Positions 1-13,100 are shown, numbered from the stretch's first letter. The stretch is 64,000 bases of DNA from Quillaja saponaria (GCA_029379385.1 CM055618.1:568134-632133), one strand, 5' to 3'. A program made the numbers and translations. The notes: generated by a model from the sequence alone, not told the origin.

Positions 1-880
1 TCTAAGAGGCCTCTAGAAAGACTAGTAGAAGGAATGAGTGTTCAGTTGCTATGTTGCTTTGGGTAAGGGTGTCGGATGCTGGTTAAATCTAGGTGTCCAA
101 CTCATCATTTAGTATGCCAGCCATAGAAGATTGATACTTTGAAAAGGGTATGAGGACGCTTCATATGAATTATGTAAAATAAAAAATAAAAAATATTTCT
201 TTCTGCAATACAATATTAATACATAAAAGATGGTAATTTTTGTTTAGAATGTGAGCTTATGTTTTTTTCCAGTAAGGCTTATTGTAGTGCTGGATACCCA
301 TTATTGCATGTTCTCTTTTAAATTGAATTTGAGTTATTCATTTAGCTAATTGAAACAAGTATGCTTATCTCTTAGGGAGCAAAAAAGCAAGAGGGATATC
401 TGTAGAATATAGCTGTCTGGCCCTAGTTCAAACAGAAACATAATCTTACAGTACCTGCACAGTAATCCACTAACCGTCTAACTGCAGCGTATAGGGCTTG
501 TGACTTGTAGCTTCGTATATATGAGCCGAGTATATCACTCTCCTGTTGGGTGTCTCTGGCAGGTCTGCATGACAACAGCCTTTATAGGTTTGAGTCTCCA
601 ATAATTTCCTTCTCAATTCCTAATTCATTTGCAAGGGTATGAGGTTTCTCAATCTTAGAATCCCTTGGTTAACCATCCCATGTCAAACCCTAAAACAAAG
701 AGGCTTCAAAAGGAGAGGGGTGGAGCCGTCTTTTAGACAAAATAGATAACTAGGGCTAGAAAACAGAGGGAACAATCAGGCTTGAAAAGATGGCTGGCTG
801 CAAAACTTCTTTTTTTTTTTTTTTTTTTCTTCATGTGGTGTCTAGAGAAAAGAAAGAGAGGATTAGGGTTTTTGGAAATT

Positions 881-1254
881 GGGACAAGATCGGGTTTGGG
901 TTTCAAACCTGCTCTGGTACGATGTCCAAGGACCATTCCACCTAAAAGCTTAAACTGTTAGGTGAGTCTCCATCAATGGATTATAATCTCTTACATGGCT
1001 CCGCATGCCCAATCTCATTAGGCGTGTCAAAGAACCATTCCACCTGCTCCACACGCCTAATCCAATTGGGACAAGATCAGGCTTGGGCGTCAAACCTACT
1101 CAGTTACCATGTCAAAGAACCATTCCACCTAAAAACTTAAGCTGTTAGGTGTGTCTCCATCAATGGTTTGGGCTTGTCAGCGTGGATAATGCATAGGTCT
1201 TCCTCATACAGAATGGGTGGCGGCAAGCTTTGAACTCCTGATCACTTGGTCATA
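881..1254. repeat. Tandem duplication, unit about 187 bp, next to LTR/PBS-like junctions
   Basis: Two diverged copies of one unit follow each other, starting near 881 and 1068. Both contain GGGACAAGATC, a 'caaacct' block, a degenerate tRNA-Met-type PBS in reverse (near 911-924 and 1098-1111), then 'accattccacctaaaa' and 'ctgttaggtg'. The pattern 'gctctgatacca tg' followed by such a tail is common in plants at minus-strand LTR/PBS borders. I infer stacked ends of a short LTR element. Confidence 0.5.
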
Positions 1255-1256
1255 GA

Positions 1257-1425
1257 GGCTCTAATACCATGTTAAATAAAATAAAATGAGGAAAATGATT
1301 GCAGGCTTGATTTGGTGTATCAAAACCTACACCTATAACATTTATTTATGGTAAACCATAGAACATAGACTTCCACATCTAAGCAATGTGAGACTTAACG
1401 ATACATCACTATTAAATTCCTAACA
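1257..1425 (-). mobile_element. Short LTR with degenerate PBS (TRIM-like), minus orientation
   Basis: On the plus strand 'gctctaatacca' (one mismatch to the reverse complement of the plant PBS TGGTATCAGAGC) is followed at 1270 by TGTTAAATAAAATA and ends near 1425 with TTCCTAACA. This gives a TG..CA segment of about 156 bp. A close relative with a perfect PBS lies at 21086-21248. No second LTR was found to the left, so this is a single terminal repeat with a piece of internal region. Confidence 0.5.
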
Positions 1426-3379
1426 TAAACTTTCCAAGCTCTAAAATAGGAAAGGGACAGCTGAGAATTCTTGTGCTTTTGAAGATGAAGTGTTCATTCT
1501 GACAGAGGATTGAAGAAGACGATTATCATGGAATCAGGACTGGTTGGATTAAATGAAGAAGTGCAGTGAGGGTTTTGTATGATCAAAGAATACATTTGAA
1601 GCCAAACGTTATTAACTGACTCATATGTCTGACATGGGATAGTTGACCAAGGATTCTAAGATTGAAGTTTAGGGTTGTTAGATTGCAGGGAAATTGGAGG
1701 CTAGGGTTAGGGTTTTTTGAGAAGTTTAACAGAGATGGAAATGAGGGATTAAGGGTCTGTTTGGGATATAATAGGTTAGGGCTGCTTTCATAAGCAAATG
1801 AGAAGGAGAAAATAGATATTTACTTAAATAATATATTTAAAAACTACTGGAACGTTGTAATCAGTTGTGACATGAAATTAGAACATTTGATTCTCGAGGG
1901 TCTTTTAAGTCCATTTTCTGTTTGCGTCATTGTCCTTGTTGAAAAACTCAACCATGAATTTTAAAACGTTTATAATTCTGATTAATATGTCTGGCATCTC
2001 TAGAATAGGATTCATCTGAAAGTCTATTATCTTCTTCTATAGCTTGCTGCGAATGATAGTGGAATCTTCACTCTGACTCTGACTATCACTTGAATTTCCA
2101 GGAAAGAGGAAATCAATTACGGTGATATGCTTTTTAAGAAATTAATGTGGGAAATTTATTTTATTAAATACAGTAATATATCTGTCAACTCCTGCACGTC
2201 TTCATTCCATGTTGCATCCTCCTGATCCTTCTAGAACATTCCAGTTGTGGAAAACTATGAATCTCTTCTCTTTAAGTTCTTTACAGATGAAAGTTTCTGA
2301 AATTTCCTTGATTTGGATATCAGATGAAGCTTCTTATGGTGTATCCAGCCCTTTATCTCTCAAGCAAGATGTTCGATTTATCATTTATCATTTATCTCCA
2401 TGAACCACTTTCTGTATTATGTAGGACTGACCTGTAATTGACTCCTCATCTGTTTCTTCAAGAACTTGTCTCATTATCCTTTGTAGCCTTTAACTCCTCA
2501 CCTTCACATAAACAAAATTTCTGCTACACTTCCATAATGGATTTTTTTTCTTCATATAACAATTACTTTTTTAACGTTTCTTCATGTTGATTTGTGTCTT
2601 TTATTTGCTTCCATGTTTTCATTGTGCTAGTTAGATGAATCTTCTTGATTTTGGTTTTCTGCTACCTTAGTTCTCTGGAAATGCTTTCCTCATGCCAGTT
2701 TACTTGATTAACTACTTGGCCAAGCTTTATCAATATGACTTATTTCTGAAGTGTGAATAGTTCATACTTCAGCTTTCTATAGACATTGCATCCTTTATGT
2801 AGACTTGGGTAAATAAATATGTATTAATATTTTAGGGTTTATGCCTCGATCTTCAGTCATGAACGTTATCAGATTAATGTTTTATGTATTTTTGTTTCCA
2901 TTCTGTGAGATCAATGTTTTAGTATTCATTATCTTTTTCACTTCCTTTTGATTTAAAGTGATGATCGTTATTTTATAAAATTTTATATACTAGCTAGTCG
3001 ATGGTTCTCGGGCTTCAAAATAGTCATTTGCAGTGAGAATTCAAACATTAGGCTTAATTTAAATCTAGAGTCTTAAACCGGCCTTACCATTTAAATGAGT
3101 GTAGGAACAACCAACTAAATGCACTAGTTGTTACCCCTTTTCCTTTTTCTCGTCTGAAAGACTCTATGTGCTGGAACATGAGGGTCTACTTGGTTAGGAT
3201 ATAGTAACCTGCAAGCACTTTTGGCACCGCAAAAAAGAATCAACATCAACAAAATAAAAACATTAAGCACTCATTCACTTGTGAGGTTCAAGGTTTGGTT
3301 AGGAAGAAGGTATAGTCACATGCAGATTATTGGAATGAATTTTTCTGATGATGTTTGTCTTTTGCCCTGTGTTCGACAG
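1426..3379. other. No gene recognised; intergenic or intron of the helicase-like gene
   Basis: AT-rich sequence with only short chance frames. If the exon at 3380 belongs to a live gene, this stretch is its last intron. I looked for the expected preceding exon (family consensus DTVEDRI.ALQ) and did not see it. Confidence 0.4.
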
Positions 3380-3484
3380 GAAGAGAAGAAAAAAATGGTC
3401 GCATCTGCTTTTGGTGAAGACCAAACTGGTGGTTCTGCCACTCGCCTTACAGTGGATGATCTAAAATATCTTTTTATGGTCTGA
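3380..3484 (+). CDS. C-terminal exon of a SNF2/helicase-like chromatin protein (CHR28/FRG-like), partial
   Basis: A splice acceptor ending TTCGACAG is followed by a 34-residue open end with the order EEKKKMVASAFGED, TGGSATRLTVDDL, KYLFMV and then TGA. This closely resembles the extreme C-terminus of plant SNF2 ATPases of the CHR28/FRG/RAD5-16-like group, which act with RNA-directed DNA methylation. In that family the segment lies just after helicase motif VI and starts at a codon boundary, as here. No helicase motif or upstream exon lies in the window, so the rest of the gene is either before position 1 or absent. A stranded terminal exon in repeat-rich DNA is the alternative. The identification is from recall of the family tail. 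Confidence 0.6.
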   Translation, partial: EEKKKMVASAFGEDQTGGSATRLTVDDLKYLFMV

Positions 3485-4985
3485 AACACTGGCTGAATTT
3501 GTGTTATAGTGTTGAACAATTAAAGTAATCTGAAGCTTTGGTCTGGACAGTTAGTTTGTGGTTATGTTTTTGGTTGCTGCTGACATCTATGGATCAAGTT
3601 GACTGATAAGTTCTGGTGCATCCAAATGGTAACTGATGAGTTTTGCAGCCCACAAGGGCATTTTTGTCCCCACCAATGGCAACGTAGCTCAGCCAAAGCT
3701 TCCTGTAAATATTCTGATTAATTGCTATTGTATATGTGATATTTATATCCGATGTAGCTAGCCTAGTCCTTCAATAGAGTAATTAATTCTATTTTACAAT
3801 GCAGACTAGGCTAATATTCTTGATGGCATTCCTCAGTGGCTGCCATTGCTATGCTGCAGTTTGTTCAATTGGGAATAACAGACATGATTCCAATTGAAAA
3901 TCTTCATATAAGATGTTTGGGATTCCAAACTAGTGGAGAAAGAGAGAAAAGTCACTACATGAATGTCATTATGGATTGTGACGTCCACTTGATCCAGGCA
4001 CAACATATAATCTACAACTTGAGTCCTCTATTTGCAGCAATACTTCCCAAATTAGGTCTTACTAATTATGGGAATTTTCTTCTGGTCTGAACACCAATAA
4101 AGGAATGCAATGCCAAATTGAGATTCCAAACATGAATCGTAGTATTGTGGCTTTTAATTGTATGTTCAAATGATAACATGCAAAATGTGATATGAATACC
4201 CAAAAAAAAAAAAAAAAAATTCCTTTAGACAAATTATTCGGTTTCTGCAAATAATTGAAATCACTATTCTGTAAGTTATCAAAGTACAAGTAAATTGCAA
4301 TGTAAAATCTATTCATTCCAGAGAAACGGGATCATAAAGAGAATTTAAAAAGAATTTAAAAAAAATAGAATTCTGTCGTACAAAAAGAAGAGAGTATTAT
4401 TATTTTATTCACAATTTTTTTATGGGTTTTTTATTGGATGTATCATGTAATTCCTTTCTTGAAGTAGAGTAGAAGAAGAAATTTAAAAGTTTATTTTTCT
4501 TATTGTTGCTCAAGAACTAAAGTGGAAGAAGAAATTATGAACTTGTGGGGGAAAAATGATAGTTACAGTTAATTGGGACAAAGATGCGGCAAATGACAGG
4601 AGACGATGATTTTGTCAAGTGGTTTGAGAGGCAAAATCCGTCTTTTGTGGGGGCCTCTAACTCTAAAGTGCTTACAAAACCCTAGGATAGGAAATTGGAC
4701 AATCTAGTGCTCACCAATCACAGAAACACTATATTCCATATCCATATGTAATGTCCAATGGACAGGTTTTTTTTTTTTTTTTTTTCCTTAAATTTGATTT
4801 AAAAGCTGAATACCATCAAATAAGGATGGCTAGAGAAGATTTTTTTTTTTTTTTTTCAAAAATGCAATTTGATGATAGACGAATGTATAATAGTCAGTAG
4901 TTGGGATTGGGAGAAGCATATACCAAAGCACATCCTGACCAAAAATAAATAAATCTAAAATGCTCATTTGGAGCTAGAGAAGTGT
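3485..4985. other. No gene recognised; 3' flank with A/T homopolymer runs
   Basis: Holds the presumed 3' UTR of the preceding exon and then AT-rich DNA with poly(A)/poly(T) runs near 4201, 4768 and 4839. An 84-codon frame at 3836-4090 matches nothing I know. Confidence 0.4.
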
Positions 4986-4989
4986 AGTA

Positions 4990-5525
4990 CGTAGGCCAAG
5001 CATTATCATTGGAATTGGAGTTGGCTCGGCTCGTTCAAGATAGACTCAATAAAACTCAACTTGGCTCGACTCAACCAAGTCTATGAGCTGACTTGATTAG
5101 AATATCAATTTTTGGGTTCGGGATAGATAAGCTCATGAGTAGCTCGCGAACAAGCTCGACCAAGAATATTTTACTAATTATTCTAGGTTTACCTTTTTGA
5201 CTTTATCTAAATTTAAAGTTCCAAGTTCCAAGTTCCAAGTTCAATCTTAAATCTTATCTCGCTCTTGACCTAGAATATTAGTTATTTGAATGATTTATAT
5301 TGTTATTGTTATTAAAACAAGGTATATGTACATTGATTTAAGCAGGAGAAAAGACATTTGGTTTAAGAACAAGCCTTACAAGCTCGAACAATCACGAGCC
5401 GATCTCGAACTCAAGTTATATTTTTTTTATTGAACACAAACCAAGCTCTAACAGACAAAAAATATCTCGAGCTCAAATCGAGCTTAGTCGAACAAGTTCG
5501 AGATCGGCTCATGTCCAGCCCTACT
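4990..5525. repeat. GGCTCG-rich repeat, possible hAT-type non-autonomous element
   Basis: The segment has inverted 'ggctcg' and 'cgagc' motifs at both sides and ends in 'cggctcatgtccagccctac'. The reverse complement of that end, TAGGGCTGGACATGAGCC, is typical of a widespread plant MITE group. The left end is degenerate and I found no clear target duplication. It directly abuts the gypsy pol remnant. Confidence 0.35.
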
Positions 5526-5741
5526 CACAAGCTATTATAGGAAATTCATCAAGAACTATGGAAGTATTAGTAAATCATTGACTAATATACTACAAAAGGA
5601 AGGATTCCATTGGACTGGAGAAGTATAAAATGCTTTCCAAAAACTGAAAAAAGCCATGACTTCAATGCCATTACTAGCCATGCTTGAGTTTACAGTGATG
5701 TAAATCATTAAAACTGATGCTAGTGGGATAGGTATAGGTGT
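5526..5741 (+). pseudogene. Ty3/gypsy pol remnant: end of reverse transcriptase, start of RNase H
   Basis: Reading in frame gives YRKFIKNYGSISK, LTNILQKEGFHWT, AFQKLKKAMTSMPLLA and KTDASGIGIGVV, interrupted by stops. These are the conserved end of the gypsy RT domain (thumb, F.WT, AF..LK) and the first RNase H strand with its catalytic Asp (TDASG.G.G). The frame breaks at 5742, where an LTR-like insertion starts, and resumes at about 7884. Several nonsense codons show that it is dead. Confidence 0.75.
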
Positions 5742-7877
5742 TGTAACACCTTTTAAGTTTAACCTCTTATTAGTAAGGTTATGTCTCCAAATACAAAGTC
5801 TTAAAACTTGAGTAAAATTGCTTCATTATAAAGTGGATTATTGAGTAAATTGATTCATTTAGAGATTACTTCATTAGTTTCCTTACACTTTCAAAAACTT
5901 GCTTAGTTACTTATAAATCAATTTTGCTTTGCTTATGTTTGATTAGAGTAATACCTTATTACTTACTAAATTTTCTTTACAAAATAGTTGACCAAGTTTT
6001 TGTTTAAATTAGTTAGAAGTTCCTTATCAAAGTTACTTACAACCGAGTTATTACAATTTTTATACTTTCTTTGTTCAACTCTTATTTTAAAACACGTTAT
6101 GAATTCTCCATTCATTATTCAACTAGTATTGCCTATACTTTGTTAACCATTTGATTCATTAACCATTTCCTTCGCAAGTTCTCAAAGATAAGTTATATTA
6201 ACTACAAGCTTAACTACATACCTTCTTACATTATTCATCAAATGTGCAACTTTTATAATTACAACATGTGAGTTACTCTCAATGCTTACCCCCTTAGTTT
6301 AACCTTTACAATTATATAAAACAACCACAAGCATCACACAGCTACAAACTACCCTTTAGCCAAACATAGTAAACTAATCTATATGTCTTGCATAGCCAAT
6401 ATGCTTTGCCAATAAAATATCGTATTATCTTAAAAGTATTTAAATAGACAAGAATGAGATACATGTATCTCAGTAGGTAGGTCATGCATGCAACATAACA
6501 ATCGTGAATGCATGAGGCAATCATAACAGGTAGAATACTAGGTGAACACAATATAATAAGATGCACATTTCAACTCTTATATCATCCTAAAAAACCAAGC
6601 CTCATAGAACACATATCTCAACAAACATATAACAATGTATATAATAGTCCCACACATATTCATGTAGCCATATACTCATACCATTATATATATTAAACAT
6701 ACATAAGAGTTCATAATGCAATTAAACATACACACAACCAGGTCCTAAAGTAGAACCTAGAAATCCAACACTGACTTCCAAGAGCTCCATAATGCACATT
6801 GCATACAATCAGGCCTTGGAAAGCTTCATTATTGTCCCTCAAGGTGTTAGAAACAATTTATCTTTGGAAACACTTGGCTAATTCAACCAAGAACTCCATA
6901 CAAAGTCACATGGATTAACTTGAGTAGACAAGCAGTTCAGCATAATGTAACAGCTATTCAATAGCACCAACACCTCCTCCACCCAAAACCAAGCCATGAA
7001 AAGCTCCAAAGTATTATCTAGAGACTAAGAAATACTTCTTCAACACTTAGCTGGATATTTGCATTCAAGCTTACACAAAACCTTACAACAACATCTTCTT
7101 TGTTATCAATTAAGCCCTTGATGATGAATATTTCCAAATATCTCTTTAATGTGTATTTAACCAATTATGATATGAGACTAGGGTTTACTTATGTTACTTA
7201 ATTAACAAACTTAAACCAAGGTAGTACACACACTTTAACACATCACAAAGCACAAAACATTTACTCCAAATTGAAACATCAAACTATAATAATTTACTAT
7301 TTAAATAGAAAATAAGATACATATTTAGAAAGCTATATTTGTGTATTAATTTTTCCAACTAACAAATTATTTTTTACATTCTCCTAGAACGAGTTATGCT
7401 TATTTTACTAAAAGCTGGTAGAATTCTGAGATTCCAGAATTTTGTCTAATTTTGATTAATTACCTGCACTAATACACTAGTCCAAACATTACAAACAATA
7501 TGTAATTTTAAAGATATATTTTTCTAACACATTAAATAGATTTGCATTTGAATATTCTTATCAAAAGATATGAGAAACTAAGCAACCATCAATTAGACAA
7601 CTTTGGACACTCATCCAATTACATGCATGCATAATTCTAAATTAAGTTCATCCACTCCTCTTCATGTTTACAGCCACAAATTCATGTAAACAAGTAGCAC
7701 ACAGGCATTCCAAGAACTACACTTCACCATATAATTCATTACCATAGTTCAGTTTGATTCACAATTAAATTATGATTTCACAAATCTTAAGCAATTTAAA
7801 CACAGTAGCAAACTATGCAAGTACAAAGTCATACAAACATGTATTTAGGGAGCAGATTGAATATTATGGATGTTACA
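5742..7877. mobile_element. LTR-like insertion (about 2.1 kb) inside the gypsy pol remnant
   Basis: It begins TGTAACACCTTTTAAG and ends GGATGTTACA, so its termini are TG..CA with an inverted TGTAACA match. The gypsy reading frame is broken at its left edge and resumes just past its right edge, which shows that it was inserted. A second copy starts at 59706 (TGTGACACCTTATAAG) and shares other blocks, for example 'ttccaagagctccataat' at 6776 and 60940. No coding capacity was seen. A solo LTR of a gypsy-type element is the simplest reading. I could not find a matching target duplication. Confidence 0.6.
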
Positions 7878-9630
7878 TTTTATACTAGTGCAAGACAATG
7901 TCACAATACCCTTACTTAGGAAGGCTTTGAAAAGAAGAAAAAAAGAAAAAGAGCAAAAATTATGGGTGTTGTTTTTGTGGTGAGGAAGTAGAGTTGTTAC
8001 TTAAAAGGAAGACATGTTCAAGTTAGAACTAACCATCAAAGCCTTAAATATCTCTCAAATCAAAGGTAAAACTACACATGCATAACAGGAGTTTTAAATT
8101 GAAATGATGAGTTTTGACTATGAAATATGTTTAAAAGAAAGGAAGATTCAACAACGTGGCAGATGCATTGTCTAGAATATGTGAAGTTGAGCTCTGTGTT
8201 ATACATTAGTATTGTGTAATTTGAACTCATTTAGAAGATCAAATACTTGTGGATGTAAGACCAGAATTTGCAAAAAATCATCCAAGAATTGTAGCAATCA
8301 ACTTTAACTCACAAGCATTATACTTGGGAGCAAGCGATCTAAAAAGAAAGGGTAAGTTGATGGTTAGAAATAACCATAAATTGGAACAAGAATTACTAAC
8401 CTTTTAACATGTCAGTGTTATAAGTACTAGACACTCAGGAGTTCAATATACTATAAAGAAAACTTTCAAGTAATCTATAATGGAAGGGGTTGAAGAGGGA
8501 CACATGGGATTGTCAAGGAATGTCTAATTTCTCAACAATGTAATATGACAGTGCATCTAGCCCTAAATTGTTGCAACCATTGCAAATCTTAGGATGGTTG
8601 TGGGTAGACACAACCATGGATTTAATTGAAGGACTTTCTAGGTCCAAATGAAAGGACGTTGTAGTGGTTGCAATTGACAAATTGATTAAATATGCTAACT
8701 TATAGCTCTAACTCATCCCTTTCATCTACAATAGTGGTACATGCATTCATGGATAGGGTCCTTAAGCTACATAGATCTACAATCTCAATAACTTCAGACA
8801 TGGATATGATCTTCCTAAGAAAATTTTGGGAAGAGTTAACGGAAGTTTAATTTCAACAAGTAATACTAGCATGCCACCCTTAAACTGATGGCCAAAGTGA
8901 AATGTTAAATAGGTCTTTGGAAACCTATTTAACATGAATGATGCGAGAATAACCTAAGATCAATGCAAATTGACTGCACCAGTTGAATCTAGGTGCAAAA
9001 TTAACTTCTGCAGTGTTCCATAAAAAGTTAACTACTCCTTTATCAAGTTTTGTATGGTCAGACACCTACATTACATTTGCCATACCTGGAAGGTAACTCC
9101 AAAATTGACAATGTGGATAGAAGTTTGCATGCTAGGGAAGAGGCTATCAAGATGAAGTTTTATATGTATACAGAGAGCTCAAAACCGTTGTGTACAGAAC
9201 TGACTAAGAATTTCAAGTAAGGGATAAAGTGTACATAAGGCTACAACCATACATCAAATCATTGGTTACAAGATCTAATATAATATGAAGCTCGATTAAA
9301 ATTATTTTAGGTCATTCCTCTTTGGACAAAGGATTGGAGTAGTGGCATATAAGCTTAATCTTCCTTTATAAATGAGGTTCCATTTAGTTTTTCATGTTTC
9401 ACAACTCAAAAATATTATGGGAGACCACTAAGTGCAAACAATATTGCCAACTTATGTTGAAAATGGAATGATAATCAGAGAATATTTTCATGTAGTAGGT
9501 GAAAAAGTGGTGTAGAAGAGATAAATCTTGTTGCTAGTATGGCTTTAGGAGTACTAAGCAGATAGTCAATGTTGAAGTACAATACCAATTAGTTTGCTTA
9601 GGATCTAAAATTCTTTCACTTCTGCAAGGG
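7878..9630 (+). pseudogene. Ty3/gypsy pol remnant: RNase H to integrase and 3' part
   Basis: The gypsy frame resumes with QDN.TIPLL, then GRHVQVRTNHQSLKYL (RNase H end) and NNVADALSRI (RNase H-integrase linker). It continues with the integrase core: WVDTTMDLIEGLSRSK, IVVHAFMDRVLKLH, TSDMDMIFLRKFWEEL and ACHP.TDGQSEMLNRSLETYL. The D, D and E positions of the integrase core can be followed, but many TAA/TAG/TGA codons and indels interrupt it. Further 3' the frame decays. A purine-rich 'gcaaggggatg' at 9624-9634 may be the polypurine tract. Confidence 0.75.
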
Positions 9631-9634
9631 GATG

Positions 9635-10173
9635 TGTTATATTTGTATTGTACCTTTTGTTCTCTTATTACTTTGGGTAGGTACTAGTGCCTTTTTATGG
9701 GCTAAGTTCACTCTTTTTTCATTGTAAGCCATAGTACTCTTCTTGCATGCTTAAAGCTTCTTAATGATAAAAGCTTTTGTTGTTCAAAAAAGAGAAGAGC
9801 TTGAAAAGGGTTTCTCGACCAGTCACACAAGTGTTAATTCAATATAATCTAGCGTTGTTGTGCAATAAAACAAGTATAAAACCCAAAAGTTTTATCATAA
9901 GCGGTTGATTAGTTGTAGCAATTACAATTATTACTTTATGTTAGAGTTACTTTCTACTTATTGTAGTTTAAATACTAATTCAAGCTGTGTAAATTATTTG
10001 TGCCATTATCAATAAAGAATTAGTTTTCCTAGTAGTTTTCTTTCTCTCTAGTTACTTAAATCTTGTGAGTTTTCGAGAAATTATGTTTTAGAATTGAGTT
10101 GTCATCAAGTGTATGAATTCCTTGAATGCCTAATTCTGCTATATGTGAACTACAGAAATTCATAATTCATGCA
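9635..10173 (+). mobile_element. Possible 3' LTR of the gypsy element
   Basis: Directly after the putative polypurine tract lies TGTTATATTTGTATTG, a plausible LTR start. The right limit is a guess (a CA near 10172), because no 5' LTR is present for comparison. Confidence 0.3.
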
Positions 10174-13100
10174 GGGGGGTCATTGTCTCACTCTTTTTTA
10201 GATTAGGGTTAAAGAATTCACCCATTAAATTAAGAATGCTTTATAAGGCTTTTTGAAAGGGAAAAAAAAAAAAAGAAAAAAAAAGTTAACACCTTTTAAT
10301 GGAAGTAGAGAAAGCAAAAAATATGGCCAAAAAGAAAACTAATGCTTTGTGTCCATTTTTCTGACTTACATAGCCAATGGAAAAGAATTTTAAAACCAGT
10401 CTAGGTCTAAAAGTAAATAAGAGGATTAGGTTACAAGAATGGAAAGTTTAGTTAAAATATTCATCTCCCCCAATCCACAAGGTTATTCTCATGTTCTAAG
10501 TATTGTGTATCAATCATTAATTACTTGCCAAAGGTGCATGTGACAAACAATAAAGCACAAACTACATAACTAAAAAGCAACCCAAAAACTTAAATCACTA
10601 TTAGAAAATTCTTGTTTTTTGGACATATTATAGCGGCAGATCAATTCCATCACACATCCATCGCTAATTAGCAACAAACATAATGTATGTTGCTAAGGTG
10701 GTACAAAAATTAAAAAACAAGCCAAAATTAAAAGCAGGAACTAAAGCATTGGATTGATCATTGCTAAATCACTTGAAAATTTTGTGACAAAATAGCGAAA
10801 GATTTTTACATAGCTAATAAAGAGTTTTCTTAGTTTTCTTAGTTTTCTTCTTCCTTTTTTTTTTTTTTTCTATTTTCTAACTTTTACGTTGAGAATCAAT
10901 TTTTTCGCTAACTCAAAGTTTCAAAATTATGAATGTATGATAGGTGAAATATTTAGAATAGGGTGATTATGAATCACATGCACATTTTGAATGAATGCTT
11001 TGTTATTGATACTTTTATAAAAGAACTGCTTGCCTTGCTTTCTCTCCTATTCTCTATGTAAATTCTCTTCTAATCAAACTATAGTGACGAAATTGGCTTG
11101 TCATTGTTATATACACTGCATTTTGTAAAAAAAAACATGCAACAAACTAGCCATCATAAATGCACCCTAGACCTTCTTCTTCCCTCATTTTTTGCATACC
11201 CAACCTTATCTCTCTAACTCATCAGCCACCCCAACATTCGCAAACCTAGACCCGGCTAAATTGCAACCAAAAATCTTTCTAGTCTTCTGATCGACTGCTC
11301 CCTTCCCCTATTCCTTCCCTCTACATCCTTTTCTTCTCTCTTTCTCCTCCCTTATCTTCACTTATTTTCTTCCTTCCCCCTGTCATAACGGGTATTGCAA
11401 CGTTAGGAACATTTGATGTAATAATGTTAATATTGCGGAAGCTTAAAATCTTAATTAACAAATATTGATGCATACATTAAGAAGTGGTAGTAAATAATAT
11501 GAGTACAAAAGGAAATTAAATTAATAAATATTTAGTGTATATATAAATGTACATATGTACAAGGAGAATAAATATAAAAATACAAATATTATGCAACTGT
11601 TATAACCTAATACCATAAAAATCGAATTTTAGATATTATGTATAACTTTTAGTTGTGAAAAATAACTAAAAATAAAAGAAAGAAAGATAAATAAATAATA
11701 CAATTAAACATATGTGCATATATGTGGATATAGCTAGATTTAACCTACGCCACGTATTTAGAAGTTTTACCTTGGACCTAATCATTTTGTATTATTCTAT
11801 TCTTCCTTTTTGGTTTTATTCTCTTTTTTCTTTTCCTCCTCAACCGACCTCACTCCTCCTTTATTTTGTTATTGTTTTGCTTCTAGATCATTCGATTCCC
11901 TCCTTTGTTCTTGGCCGATAACCCTTTCTTTTGAGTTGTGAGTTTTATTCACTCCTTGATTATGTGAAAGGGTTGAACTTGCTTTGTTTTTTCCTTCCAG
12001 CCATGGCAACACGTAGTCCTATCTTTTAGCCGTGTGTAAAATCAGCTCCTGTTTTACTCCTGGTTGCTGAAGTTCTTGTTTGGTTCTTTGGCTGACTAAA
12101 ACCCTTAACTTTCCTCCTTACTTGAGTCTTGTTTTGTGGAGTTGCAAGGTCGGAGTTGCTCCAACATATTTTCTGCAATTCTAGCCGAGCAGCAGTTTCC
12201 TTTTTCCTCATTATTTTATCATTAGTAGCTTGTTGCCTAGCTGTTTCATTTTCCTTGGTCAGCAGTTCCACCGTTTTAGCAGCTCTTGTTTGTAATGTAG
12301 TCCTGTTCTATTTAGTGTCTTTTGTTCTTACCGTGAGTTGGTCTTGCTTAAGTCTTGAATTTCACTTTCTTTGCAAGCCTTGTAGTACTCATCCTAGAGT
12401 GAATAATCAGCCACTGTAAGGCAAAGCTTGGGCAGCAGCTGAATTATTTTTTCCTTTCTCCTTTGTCTGGTCATTCATGGTTGAAATTGGGAGGAGCTCA
12501 AGTGCAGCAATTGGTGATCCATTTATGTTAGATTGAAGCCTTTATTTACCGTTGTTTTGTCTTTGTTGGACAACCAAGGTATGATAAATCCAAAGTCCCT
12601 TGTTTTAACTCAAGTAATTACTTTCTTGAGAGTTGAAATTTAAAAGTTATAAACCAAGAACATATCGAGTGATTATGTGATAATTGAAGAATGTTAATAT
12701 TGGTATGGGTTAATTCAAGCCTTGATGAATTAAAACTGTGCAACATAAATTTTAAATATTTAAACAACAATAAAATTTCAAGTTCAATAGAATACACAAT
12801 GAAAGAAAAAAAGTAAAACACAAACCAATAATATAAATTAGTCACATGCAATCCATTAAAAGGAAAAGGGAACACATGTAGAATAGGAATAAGAACAAAT
12901 TGATTCAATTAAAAAAAATAACTATTTCTAAATAAATAAAAAACACAATGAAAACTCCAATTTTTTTTCACCATTTTCCAAGCAGAGGGTTTCCTTAGCT
13001 CTCCTCTCTCTCATTTCGTGAAACCCAATACAAATATCTCACATGAATGAAACAAACCTCGCCATGTATAATAAAATGCAAAGTTAGCATCTCATTTAAT

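Noticed and set aside
733..936. 67-codon minus-strand frame with a poly-Lys run
   Set aside because: The Lys run is just a poly(T) tract on the plus strand, and the rest lies in LTR/PBS-like repeat sequence.
3836..4090. 84-codon plus-strand frame after the SNF2 exon
   Set aside because: No recognisable domain, no splice or family support, and it lies in the likely 3' flank.
10595..11400. CACTA-type transposon
   Set aside because: One CACTA-like end was seen, but no opposite terminal repeat or target duplication.
12026..12908. Several 81-96 codon frames on both strands
   Set aside because: They overlap each other in opposite frames, have low-complexity composition and match no family known to me.
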